Below the pieces are notes generated by a model. The model saw only the letters and a list, made by a program, of their open reading frames with translations. It was not told where the DNA came from and ran no database searches. DNA of 64,000 nt from NCBI GenBank assembly GCA_963590165.1, contig CAVANO010000034.1:1-64000 (forward strand), in the 5' to 3' direction. Positions within the stretch are counted from its first letter, which is position 1, and each line of letters begins with the position of its first letter. The stretch is from UBA11524 sp963590165. Lineage in GTDB: Bacteria > Bacillota > Clostridia > Christensenellales > Aristaeellaceae. Position numbers and translations under genes: made by a program. Shown piece after piece: positions 51,459 through 59,679 of the stretch.

Positions 51459-51506
51459 AAAAAAGCATGCCGCATGAAACTTCACGGCTGCATTCATGCG
51501 GCATAA
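51459..51506 (-). terminator. Terminator after rsfS
   Basis: On the minus strand ATGCCGCATGAA (51504-51493) pairs with TTCATGCGGCAT (51478-51467), followed by GC and TTTTTT (51464-51459). It ends the nadD-yqeK-rsfS transcript ahead of lepA. Confidence 0.85.
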
Positions 51507-51527
51507 GCAGGTTTTGCGGTATAAAGC

Positions 51528-51890
51528 TTACAGGTCGGACTGATCAAAAGGCAAGACAATTTTGTTGCTTCCATCCGTCCACAGGCGCTCGAGGTTGTAG
51601 AATTCGTACTCCTCGATGTGGAAGATATGCACAAGCATAAATCCATAATCCAGAATAATCCAGCGGCCTTCTGCCTGCCCCTCGCGGCGCCGAATCGGAA
51701 CGCCCAACTCAGCCATGCGCTCATCCACATCATCCGCCAGCGCTTTAACCTGATTAATCGTTCGGCCGGATGCCATGAGCATATAATCAGTGATGACCGT
51801 CATGCCATGAACGTCCAGCGCCGTAATCTGACCGGCCTTGTTCTTATAGAGCTCCTGTGCAGCCTCCTGCACATACGTGATGTTCTGCAT
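51528..51890 (-). CDS. rsfS: Ribosomal silencing factor RsfS
   Basis: A 120-residue RsfS/Iojap protein that binds uL14 on the 50S subunit and blocks subunit joining in starvation. Family pattern: AGQITALDVHGMTVITDYML, ASGRTINQVKALADDVDERM, RREGQAEGRWIILDYGFMLV and HIFHIEEYEFYNLERLW. ATG 51890 follows AGGAGG by 6 nt; the longer frame upstream overlaps the preceding gene. Conserved neighbour of nadD-yqeK, 26 nt downstream of it. Confidence 0.95.
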   Translation of the reverse strand: MQNITYVQEAAQELYKNKAGQITALDVHGMTVITDYMLMASGRTINQVKALADDVDERMAELGVPIRRREGQAEGRWIILDYGFMLVHIFHIEEYEFYNLERLWTDGSNKIVLPFDQSDL

Positions 51891-51916
51891 AATACTCCTC
51901 CTTTGAATGATAATCA

Positions 51917-53095
51917 TTACAGGTTGCTTTTCAGCCAATCGATAGTTTGCAGGGAGAGCGGATGAACGGTCTTGCCGCTGCGGGTTAAATATTCTGCAGA
52001 GCCTTCCAGACTTGTCAGCATTGCTTTTTCCAGCGAGAGCGGTGCCTGCATCCGCATTCTGTTAAGCAGCGGATAGGGGGTGCGCGTCGGCTCGATTTTG
52101 TCAGCTAGCCAGATAACCATATCGAGGCGGCTCATGCCAGGGCGACCGCTGGTGTGGTTAGCAATGGCAGAGATGATTTCAGGATCAGTGATGCTGTATT
52201 CATCCTGCACAAGGCATGCGCCAGCAACAGAATGAAGCAGTGCGGTGCTCTGATAGATGCCGTCATCGACCGTCACATGGTGCTGCTCGCAAAGCTGCTG
52301 CATTTCATTCAGCGGCAGACATTTTGCACAGTCGTGGAGCAATCCGGCCTTTTCTGCCTTAACGGCATCGAGGTGATGGGCAAGTGCAAGCTGCCTTGCA
52401 GTGTACGCCACAGAGAGCGAATGTGCAAAACGGCGAATGTTCAGTGCCTGATACAACTGCTCAATCCACGTTTTCGCCTCTTGGATGCGCGGCGCTGCGC
52501 CATAGAGTCCACACGCATTCGCATATTCCTGCACAGGGATGCTGCAACGCGGTGCAGTCTGCCCGTTGCCGATCGCCTGACGGATTTCAGTCGATGAGAC
52601 GTCGACAATCGGACTGTCCAGTGCGATAAAATGACCGCCAAGTTCCGTCAGACGATGCTGCTCTTCAGCCAGCGTTTGGGGCAGAACAGTCGTCGGGCGA
52701 GGGCAAATGATAAAGGTGCACAAACAGAGCACCTCTTCAAATGAGCGCCACGTATGCAGCTCCATCAGCGTATCCGTTCCAATCAAGTAGAAAAGCTCCG
52801 CTCTTGGATTCATGTCCTGCAGGATTTTGAGCGTGTCAACGGTATAAATCGTGCCTTCACGGTCAAGCTCTACGCGCGATGGCGTCAGTTCATCGTGCAT
52901 TGCGCAAGCACAGCAAACCATTTTCCAGCGGTCTTCTGCCGGGGTAATACCGGCCTTATGCGGCGGACATCCTGTCGGCAGAACAAGCACTTTATCAAGA
53001 TTTGCATCTTTTAAGGCTGACAGGGCCATATTGATATGCCCATCGTGAATCGGGTCGAATGTACCTCCAAGAATTCCGATGCGTTCTTTTGCCAT
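51917..53095 (-). CDS. nadD: Fused NadD-YqeK: nicotinate-nucleotide adenylyltransferase and HD-domain Ap4A hydrolase
   Basis: A 392-residue fusion. The N-terminal part (1-~200) is NadD: ILGGTFDPIHDGHINMALSA, LPTGCPPHK, LFYLIGTDTLMELHTW and the ISSTxIR-type VDVSSTEIRQAIG; it makes NaAD from NaMN and ATP. The C-terminal part (~210-392) is YqeK: RRFAHSLSVAYTARQLA, AGLLHDCAKCLP (HD) and ALLHSVAGACLV, AIANHTSGRPGMSRLDMVIW. YqeK splits Ap4A to ADP. In most Bacillota these are separate adjacent genes, so this is a gene fusion of the usual nadD-yqeK-rsfS trio. AGGAGG lies 11 nt upstream. Confidence 0.93.
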   Translation of the reverse strand: MAKERIGILGGTFDPIHDGHINMALSALKDANLDKVLVLPTGCPPHKAGITPAEDRWKMVCCACAMHDELTPSRVELDREGTIYTVDTLKILQDMNPRAELFYLIGTDTLMELHTWRSFEEVLCLCTFIICPRPTTVLPQTLAEEQHRLTELGGHFIALDSPIVDVSSTEIRQAIGNGQTAPRCSIPVQEYANACGLYGAAPRIQEAKTWIEQLYQALNIRRFAHSLSVAYTARQLALAHHLDAVKAEKAGLLHDCAKCLPLNEMQQLCEQHHVTVDDGIYQSTALLHSVAGACLVQDEYSITDPEIISAIANHTSGRPGMSRLDMVIWLADKIEPTRTPYPLLNRMRMQAPLSLEKAMLTSLEGSAEYLTRSGKTVHPLSLQTIDWLKSNL

Positions 53096-53124
53096 ATGAT
53101 GGCAAACCTCCTGAGTGATTGAAA

Positions 53125-55458
53125 TTAAAGCCTTGCCTGAGAAAGCGGATATTCATCCAGCAACGCCTTCAGCTCGGCATAACGGCGGTCACTGCGCTCA
53201 ACAGCAGGAATAAGCCAGAGCAGGATCGCCCAATCCATTGCGGCAGGCAATCCGCCTTCCATCAGCCCTGCAGCGACGCGGATGAAACGGTACATTTCGC
53301 ACTTTGCTGCGCCGGACAGGGGCGTAACAATTGCTGCAATCGGATGCAGAACCGTGTTAATTTCCTCATCGGAAGCGGCTTCTTTCTCCATCAAAGCATC
53401 GAGCGATGCCTGACTGACCGGCAGCACGTTTTCATCGAGCGGAAGCTCAGCAATAAAAGGCAAAGCCGGGAAAGACAGAACAGGCCACTGATCCGCCTCA
53501 TACGCAGTGTTGTGGATGATCATTCCGCCGTTACGGGCAAGAAACATCTTGTGCATATGCTGCACCGGTGCGTAGTTCGGCAAACTCGTCAACAGTAGCA
53601 CAGGTGTTGCATCCGCCGGACGCATGGCAACAAGCGGTTTTTGCTCGGGCGAAAGCTGATGTGCGAAACTCTGCGACCACCCCATCGCATTTGCAATATT
53701 CTTCAAAAGCGTTGCAACAGAAGCAGGCGTAGGTGAAAGAATCCCGATGCGTTCGCTGCCAGCAAGCAACAGCAGGAATGCAATGCCCTGATTGCGTGTC
53801 ATCGTCAGTTTGCACTGCTGGAACACCTGCGTCAGGCGGTTCAGCAATTCCTCAAGGTCAACGGCAACGCCGCTGATTGGGCTCATTCGAAGCGGCAAAC
53901 CGCTAACCGGAAGCGCTACGCGGAGCTCACTCAGGAGCCGCGAAACCGTGGCAGGCAACGCATCGTTCTGCAATGCATCAATCTGACTAAGCAACGCGTC
54001 ACGCTGGAGCGTTAACGTGTTCAGCTCATTCTTCAATCCGGCAACATCATTTTCATAGGCGTTGCGACTACTTTCAAGCTGGATTGTTTCCTGCTGGAGG
54101 CGGCTCGTCATGCCAGAAATAATCTGCTGTTTAAAGCTATCTAAATCGCGGTGTGCCTTATCGAGCTGGCAAAGAGCGGAAAGCCGCTCTGCCTCGAGAT
54201 CCTGCAGACGGTCACGTAGCACGCGCTGAAGTGCAGTTACGTTGCGATCTTTGCAGATGCGCGGTTCGAGTTTTGAACGCAGTCCGTCAAGCGACAGCAC
54301 AAAATCGAGCAGTTGATCACGTACTTCAGGCATACGCCATGCGTTTCGAAATGCTTCCGTTGCTGCAGAAACAGGGTTGTCAATCGGACGCATGGCTGCA
54401 CCAGTCGGCAAATTTTGTGCAGGCGGTTCATACTTACCGATGTACCACTGATTGGTCACAGCTTCCTGCACACGGTTCTTCATGGGTTGAGTTGCCGTAC
54501 GCAATGGTGTTCGAACAAGTGGTGTTCCGGTGAGCGTACCTGGTGCAACATCAAGCTTTACAGGCTTCACAGGTCGATTTTCAGGTGTACGGTGCAGCAA
54601 ATTGGCTGAACCGGGCAGCGGTTGATCAAGGCTTTGCAGTGTTTCCTCAAAATTCTTCGATTGATCGAGAATATTCAGCGACTCGCCGATCGGTAATGCA
54701 TCATCAGATGAGTCAGTTGCCTTTGCGGTCGCTTCAGGAGCAGAGGGCTCAGCCGAAGTTGTCGCAGCAGATGGCGATAATGTCGGCGTTGCCGATGCAG
54801 CAGCCATTGCCGGTGCGGCAGTTTCCTCAGGTGTACGCACAACCGGCTTGATAGGCTCCGTTCGGGCAATGGGCTGCCGCGGCTGCACAGCAGGTGCATC
54901 TTTCACACAAAGAATGGCATGCTCAATGCCGTCCGGGCAGGAAAGGGAGAATAGCATGCCTGCCAATTCGCTGCTCTTCTGCGGTTCATCCGGCGCATTC
55001 TTGCGGACAGGCCCATACAGCACATCACCCTGTCGAATATAAAACAAAGGCGTGATGACTTTCTGTGCCAAGTCAACATAATCACCCGCGTTGCCGTCAA
55101 TCAGCTCATAAAAGCTGTGCTCCGGCAGTTGCTTGACGGTATCGGAATAAAGGATAAACTGATTGTTTTCGCCGCGATCCGGGCGATAGTTCTTGTTTGT
55201 GCGGATTTTCGTCGCTTCCGGCGGCAGATTCGTCAGGTCAACCACGCAGTATGCACCGAGCTGACGCATGCGAGACTTGAAGCTATGCTGCTCGTTACGA
55301 TCCGGGACAATGCGCAAACAGCCATCAGCGGGAAAAAGAGATAAAGCATCCTGCCGGATATCTGCTTCAGTTGTCAACAAGGGATGTACACGAAAATAAG
55401 CCTGCTGGATATTGTCCTCCTCCAAATAGCAGAAGAGAAGCTGATTGTCGAGTGTCAT
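53125..55458 (-). CDS. 777-residue coiled-coil protein of unknown function
   Basis: I do not recognise this protein as a named family. Residues 1-~185 form a compact N-terminal domain (MTLDNQLLFCYLEED, YVDLAQKVITPLFYIRQGD). About 186-330 is a Pro/Ala/Thr-rich, probably disordered linker. About 405-500 is a long charged heptad-like helix (QRVLRDRLQDLEAERLSALC, LNTLTLQRDALLSQIDALQN). Residues ~505-777 form a C-terminal domain whose pattern, AFLLLLAGSERIGILSPTPA, ATPVLLLTSLPNYAP, LPVSQASLDALMEKE and PAAMDWAILLWLIPAVE, recalls an AAA-type module that has lost its P-loop lysine (inference). No signal peptide or membrane segment. ATG 55458 fits GGAGG. It precedes nadD-yqeK by 29 nt and has its own promoter. 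Confidence 0.8.
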   Translation of the reverse strand: MTLDNQLLFCYLEEDNIQQAYFRVHPLLTTEADIRQDALSLFPADGCLRIVPDRNEQHSFKSRMRQLGAYCVVDLTNLPPEATKIRTNKNYRPDRGENNQFILYSDTVKQLPEHSFYELIDGNAGDYVDLAQKVITPLFYIRQGDVLYGPVRKNAPDEPQKSSELAGMLFSLSCPDGIEHAILCVKDAPAVQPRQPIARTEPIKPVVRTPEETAAPAMAAASATPTLSPSAATTSAEPSAPEATAKATDSSDDALPIGESLNILDQSKNFEETLQSLDQPLPGSANLLHRTPENRPVKPVKLDVAPGTLTGTPLVRTPLRTATQPMKNRVQEAVTNQWYIGKYEPPAQNLPTGAAMRPIDNPVSAATEAFRNAWRMPEVRDQLLDFVLSLDGLRSKLEPRICKDRNVTALQRVLRDRLQDLEAERLSALCQLDKAHRDLDSFKQQIISGMTSRLQQETIQLESSRNAYENDVAGLKNELNTLTLQRDALLSQIDALQNDALPATVSRLLSELRVALPVSGLPLRMSPISGVAVDLEELLNRLTQVFQQCKLTMTRNQGIAFLLLLAGSERIGILSPTPASVATLLKNIANAMGWSQSFAHQLSPEQKPLVAMRPADATPVLLLTSLPNYAPVQHMHKMFLARNGGMIIHNTAYEADQWPVLSFPALPFIAELPLDENVLPVSQASLDALMEKEAASDEEINTVLHPIAAIVTPLSGAAKCEMYRFIRVAAGLMEGGLPAAMDWAILLWLIPAVERSDRRYAELKALLDEYPLSQARL

Positions 55459-55504
55459 AAATGCCTCCATACAATAAATAAAGGATATAACTCTCCCTAT
55501 GAAA

Positions 55505-55533
55505 ATTTTATCAAATAAAATGCGCCTCGTCAA
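55505..55533 (-). promoter_or_regulatory. Promoter of the 777-residue protein operon
   Basis: Minus strand TTGACG (55533-55528), 17-bp spacer, TAAAAT (55510-55505), about 45 bp before the start at 55458. One mismatch per hexamer. Confidence 0.65.
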
Positions 55534-55595
55534 TGGTTTCGGGAGTTTTTTCCACAAAAAGACGAAGAAAACTTATCTGAATCTCGAGTTGCAAG

Positions 55596-55626
55596 AAAAG
55601 CGGCTCGGTATTTTTGCCGAACCGCT
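55596..55626 (-). terminator. Terminator after the 68-residue ORF
   Basis: On the minus strand AGCGGTTCGG (55626-55617) pairs with CCGAGCCGCT (55608-55599), one G-U pair, followed by TTTTC. It lies 14 nt behind the stop of the small ORF, which argues that the ORF is transcribed. Confidence 0.7.
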
Positions 55627-55640
55627 GCAATGTTTAAAGC

Positions 55641-55847
55641 TCAATAGACGAGTACATTCGATTCCGGCAGCCAGATGCACCGATGATGTGATACATTCGT
55701 CGGCTGGAATTTGAGACAGACATAACCGTTTTCCGTCGAAATGACACTGCCAACCTTTCCCACCGAAATGACAGTTGTGTTCCGCTTGTAATTTGTACCA
55801 GGATCATAATACGGTGTTGTGTCCATTTTGGGCGTATTCTTCGACAT
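55641..55847 (-). CDS. Small protein of unknown function
   Basis: A 68-residue ORF read leftwards between two genes, with a dedicated terminator directly behind it. Its hydrophilic N-terminus (MSKNTPKMDTTPYYDPGTNY) is followed by a strand-like stretch (TTVISVGKVGSVISTENG) and ends CIWLPESNVLVY. The alternation of valine/isoleucine and glycine suggests a small beta fold, comparable in feel to SH3-like or S1-like modules, but I cannot name the family. No strong ribosome site is seen before ATG 55847 (only GAAGA), and no clear promoter. A weakly supported but plausible gene. Confidence 0.45.
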   Translation of the reverse strand: MSKNTPKMDTTPYYDPGTNYKRNTTVISVGKVGSVISTENGYVCLKFQPTNVSHHRCIWLPESNVLVY

Positions 55848-55991
55848 TTGCGCATCTTCGATTTAAAGATTTCAAAATTCTGCCATCAAATTTTCATTTG
55901 CAAAACAGTTGACCTTCAAGGCGAAAAATGATACATTATAATGTGCGCTAAAAATGCTCTCAGCGCAGCGGTCAAAGGAGGTTCGTTCATC

Positions 55992-57848
55992 TTGCGATCA
56001 GAGATTCATCAGGAAGCCATCGCCAGGATGCTTGATCAGGTGCAGAAACCTGCGCGCTATACTGGCGGCGAAATGAATACACAGCTCAAGGACTGGAACA
56101 GCGCAAAGCTTCACTTTGCATTCTGTTTTCCGGATACATATGAGGTCGGCATGTCCCATCTGGGCATGAAAATTCTTTATGCTGGAATCAATGCACAGCC
56201 GGATATGCTCTGTGAACGCACGTTTATGCCGTGGGTGGACATGATTGAATTGCTGAAGCAAGAGCATGTGCCGCTTTTCACGCTCGAAAGCCGCAGTGCG
56301 CTGAACGATTTTGATGTCGTCGGCTTTACGCTGCAATATGAAATGAGCTACAGCAATATTCTGGCAATGCTTGAGCTTGGCGGCATTCCGCTGCTCCGCG
56401 AGGAGCGAAGTGAGGCAGATCCGATCGTCGTGGCAGGTGGACCATGCGCTTTTAATCCTGAACCGCTGGCTGATTTTATCGATGCATTCATGGTCGGCGA
56501 TGGCGAAGAGCAAATTCTTGAGCTTAATCGCGTCATCCTGCAGGGGCGTGAAGAAGGTGCAAGCCGCATGACCATCCTGAAGCGGCTGTGCGCTGTCCGC
56601 GGCGTGTATATTCCTGCGCTCTACGATGTCGCCTACAATGAGGACGGAACCATCGCCTCAATGAAACCGAATTGTCCTGAAGCACCTGAACGCGTGCTGA
56701 AGGCGATTATTCCCGACCTTGACAAAACGTATTATCCGGAAGAAATCCCTGTGCCGTACATGGAAATCATCCACGACCGCATTATGCTGGAGATTATGCG
56801 CGGTTGCACGCGCGGTTGCCGCTTCTGCCAGGCAGGCATTCTTTATCGTCCCGTCCGCGAACGCAGTCTTGAGCATCTGGTCGATTTGGCGCTGAAGCTC
56901 GAGAATACGACAGGCTATGAGGAAATCAGCCTGACAAGCCTTTCATCCGGCGATTACACCTGCTTGGCTGAACTCATCCGTGAATTGCTTCGGCGCCTTA
57001 ACGAGAAGCGCGTATCCATTTCTCTGCCGTCGTTGCGGCTGGACAGCGTGCTGAAAGAATCACTTGAAGAAACGCAGAAGGAAAAGAAGACAAGCTTAAC
57101 CTTTGCGCCGGAAGCTGGTACGCAGCGCTTGCGTGATGTCATCAATAAAGGCGTGACAGAAGAAGACCTCATCAGCAAAGTGACAGATGCCTTCCATGGC
57201 GGCTGGAGCAGTGTCAAGCTGTACTTCATGATGGGTCTTCCGACAGAAACGAAGGAGGACTTGGAAGGCATCGCTGATTTGGCGCGTAAGGTTGTCAGCG
57301 CATATTTCGCCGTACCGAAGGGGGAGCGAGCGAAAGGTCTGCGCGTCACGTGCAGTGCCTCAGTATTCGTACCGAAGCCGTTTACGCCATTCCAGTGGGA
57401 GCCGCAGGACACGCAGGACGTTGTCAACGAGAAGCAGCGTTATCTTTGCGAATTACTGCGTATCAAAGGCGTCAATTTCCATTATCACCAGTCGGATTTA
57501 AGTTATCTTGAGGCGTGCTTTGCGCGCGGCGACCGCAAAATGGGGAAGGTACTTCTGCGTGCTTACCAGAAAGGCTGCATACTCGATGGCTGGACGGAGC
57601 AATTTAAATATGATATGTGGCGCGAAGCATTTGCCGAAACGGGTGTTGATCCTGCATTCTATGCTTTCCGTCGGCGCGAGAAGGATGAGATTATGCCGTG
57701 GGATGTCATCGACTGTGGCGTGACAAAGGAATTTTTGTGGCGTGAAAAGGAAAAGGCAGAGAAGGCGCAGACGACCAAGGACTGCCGCAAGGGCTGCAAC
57801 GGCTGCGGACTACAGCGCTTCAAAGGGGTGTGTAAATATTGCGGATGA
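55992..57848 (+). CDS. TIGR03960-type B12-binding-like radical SAM protein
   Basis: A 618-residue radical SAM protein. The N-terminal ~200 residues resemble a B12-binding fold (FPDTYEVGMSHLGMKILYAG, DVVGFTLQYEMSYSNILAML, VVAGGPCAFNPEPLADFIDA). The [4Fe-4S] ligands are Cys272, Cys276 and Cys279 (MRGCTRGCRFCQAGILYRPV). A cysteine-rich tail closes it (CRKGCNGCGLQRFKGVCKYCG). The reaction is unknown; the family is almost always encoded with a TIGR03936 partner and RNase E/G, as here. TTG 55992 is chosen because AAAGGAGG ends 10 nt before. A TATAAT at 55937-55942 is the likely -10. Overlaps the next gene (ATGA). Confidence 0.87.
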   Translation: MRSEIHQEAIARMLDQVQKPARYTGGEMNTQLKDWNSAKLHFAFCFPDTYEVGMSHLGMKILYAGINAQPDMLCERTFMPWVDMIELLKQEHVPLFTLESRSALNDFDVVGFTLQYEMSYSNILAMLELGGIPLLREERSEADPIVVAGGPCAFNPEPLADFIDAFMVGDGEEQILELNRVILQGREEGASRMTILKRLCAVRGVYIPALYDVAYNEDGTIASMKPNCPEAPERVLKAIIPDLDKTYYPEEIPVPYMEIIHDRIMLEIMRGCTRGCRFCQAGILYRPVRERSLEHLVDLALKLENTTGYEEISLTSLSSGDYTCLAELIRELLRRLNEKRVSISLPSLRLDSVLKESLEETQKEKKTSLTFAPEAGTQRLRDVINKGVTEEDLISKVTDAFHGGWSSVKLYFMMGLPTETKEDLEGIADLARKVVSAYFAVPKGERAKGLRVTCSASVFVPKPFTPFQWEPQDTQDVVNEKQRYLCELLRIKGVNFHYHQSDLSYLEACFARGDRKMGKVLLRAYQKGCILDGWTEQFKYDMWREAFAETGVDPAFYAFRRREKDEIMPWDVIDCGVTKEFLWREKEKAEKAQTTKDCRKGCNGCGLQRFKGVCKYCG

Positions 57849-58513
57849 TGGCTGTCTTTGAAAAAGGAATCCGGCTGCGCCATATCGGTCATTTGGATAT
57901 CCAGCGTGCTATGATGCGTGCGCTACGCCGTTCCGGGCTGCCGGTGAGCTATTCAAATGGATATAACCCCCATATTCTGCTAACGTTTGCATCGGCACTT
58001 TCTACCGGCGCAGCAGGAAAAAAAGAAATTCTTGATGTCACGATGGTCTCCGAGGTGTCGTCGGAAGAATTTCTCACACGGATGAATCACGCGTTGCCGC
58101 CGGATTTGCAGCTATCCTACGCGCGGCCGCTTGAGGATAAGCATCCGGCAATGATGGCACTCGTACAGGTAGCGGATTACACGCTGATAATCTCAGATAA
58201 GCAATCTGCGGAAAGGCTGATTGCAGCGATTCCAGCATTTCTCGCACAGGAGAGCATTATGGCCATCCGGCGGACAAAATCAGGTGAGAAGGAAACAGAC
58301 ATTAAGCCGCTGATTCATGCACTGACCGGTGATGGAAATTCTATTCATGCAGTCGTCACGCTGACGGAGACGGTCGCTTGCAAGCCCGATATGCTGCTGA
58401 CCGCGCTAACGGAATTCTGCGGACTGGAATGCAAACCGGATATGCTCGTCATCCGCAACGGCTTGCTCGGGCGTGACAAAGAAGGCAATTTGACGGCATT
58501 GGAGAATTTATGA
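57845..58513 (+). CDS. TIGR03936/DUF2344 radical SAM-associated protein
   Basis: A 222-residue partner protein. The N-terminus FEKGIRLRHIGHLDIQRAMM, RALRRSGLPVSYSNGYNPHI, and LTFASALSTGAAGKKEILDV is diagnostic for DUF2344. In other bacteria this domain is sometimes fused to the TIGR03960 protein, supporting joint function, possibly in RNA or ribosome modification (inference). It starts at ATG 57845, whose TG is shared with the upstream stop, and ends in an ATGA overlap with rng. No catalytic motif is evident. Confidence 0.85.
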   Translation: MMAVFEKGIRLRHIGHLDIQRAMMRALRRSGLPVSYSNGYNPHILLTFASALSTGAAGKKEILDVTMVSEVSSEEFLTRMNHALPPDLQLSYARPLEDKHPAMMALVQVADYTLIISDKQSAERLIAAIPAFLAQESIMAIRRTKSGEKETDIKPLIHALTGDGNSIHAVVTLTETVACKPDMLLTALTEFCGLECKPDMLVIRNGLLGRDKEGNLTALENL

Positions 58514-59679
58514 GAACATTGCTGGTGCATCAGGGCGAGCATCCGTTGATTGGCATCATTGAAGATGACCGCTTGGTGGAGGTTTTCTTTCCTGAAAAGA
58601 GCAATTCGGCTGAGGCAATCCTGCTCGGACGTGTGGAGCGGATTGTACCGGGCATGAAAGCAGCGTTTGTCGCTATCGGTCAGAAAAAAAACGGCTTTCT
58701 GCCGCTGGAGGAAAAAAACACAGGACTCGGCTATCCGAAAACAGGCGATGCTGTCATTGTACAAGTTCGCAAGGAAGCGCAGGGAGTTAAGGGTGCCTAT
58801 CTTACGCGCGACATCAGCCTGTGCGGCGAAAATCTGTTGCTGATGCCAATGAACAGGATGATTGCCGTATCATCTAAAATTCAGCAAGCCGAAAAGCGCC
58901 AGTCGCTCAAGGAACTTGGCAAAGATATCGCCCAAAACCGTTTTGGGCTTGTGATGCGAACTGCGGCAGCAACTTCAGCTGAAGACGACATCCGGCAAGA
59001 GGCTGAAGAACTCTTTGTCCGTTGGCAGAATATTGCGCATGCCGTGCCGACCGCCCATGTGCCATCCGTCATCAGCCGCCCGCGTACCATGCTGGAAACC
59101 GTGATTGATGACTACCGCCCGAAGGGAATCGACCTCATCGTCACGGATGACTCATCGCAAATGAAGCAGCTGGAGTCTGTGGCGCCGGTACACTTAGTTG
59201 CCGAAAATCTGCTGATGGTATACAAAATCGGTCAGCAGCTCAAGCATGCGCAGGAACGTCATGTCTGGCTGAACAGCGGCGGAACACTTGTTATTGACCC
59301 CTGCGAGGCAATGACCGTCATCGATGTCAACACATCGAAATATACGGGCAGCCGTCAGCTTGAGGACACCGTACTCCACCTGAATTTGGAGGCATGTGAG
59401 GAAATTGCGCGGCAGATTCGTCTGCGAAACGTAAGCGGCATCATCATCATCGACATGATCGACATGAAGACACAGGAGCACCGCAATCAAGTGCTGAAGG
59501 CACTTGCAGATGCATTTTCGGCTGACCGCATCAAGACCGTCATCCACGGTATGACCTCCCTCGGATTAATCGAGATGACACGAAAGCGATCCCGACCGCC
59601 ACTACGGGAAATGCTAAAGGATGTGCCTGCACCATCCGCCGATCCCGAATTTCAAATCCCTAACGGAGGCATATTATGA
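58510..59679 (+). CDS. rng: Ribonuclease E/G family protein
   Basis: A 389-residue endoribonuclease. The N-terminal S1 domain (~35-115: LLGRVERIVPGMKAAFVAIG, GDAVIVQVRKEAQGVKGAYL) is followed by the RNase H-like catalytic part. The metal-binding aspartates are in TVIDVNTSKYTGSRQLEDT and IIIIDMIDM, the 5'-sensor region around NRFGLVMRTAAATS. The protein stops shortly after LGLIEMTRKRSRPPLREML and lacks the CPxC zinc-link and small domain of E. coli RNase E/G, so it is a minimal version. ATGA-coupled on both sides. Likely in rRNA/mRNA processing. Confidence 0.88.
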   Translation: MRTLLVHQGEHPLIGIIEDDRLVEVFFPEKSNSAEAILLGRVERIVPGMKAAFVAIGQKKNGFLPLEEKNTGLGYPKTGDAVIVQVRKEAQGVKGAYLTRDISLCGENLLLMPMNRMIAVSSKIQQAEKRQSLKELGKDIAQNRFGLVMRTAAATSAEDDIRQEAEELFVRWQNIAHAVPTAHVPSVISRPRTMLETVIDDYRPKGIDLIVTDDSSQMKQLESVAPVHLVAENLLMVYKIGQQLKHAQERHVWLNSGGTLVIDPCEAMTVIDVNTSKYTGSRQLEDTVLHLNLEACEEIARQIRLRNVSGIIIIDMIDMKTQEHRNQVLKALADAFSADRIKTVIHGMTSLGLIEMTRKRSRPPLREMLKDVPAPSADPEFQIPNGGIL

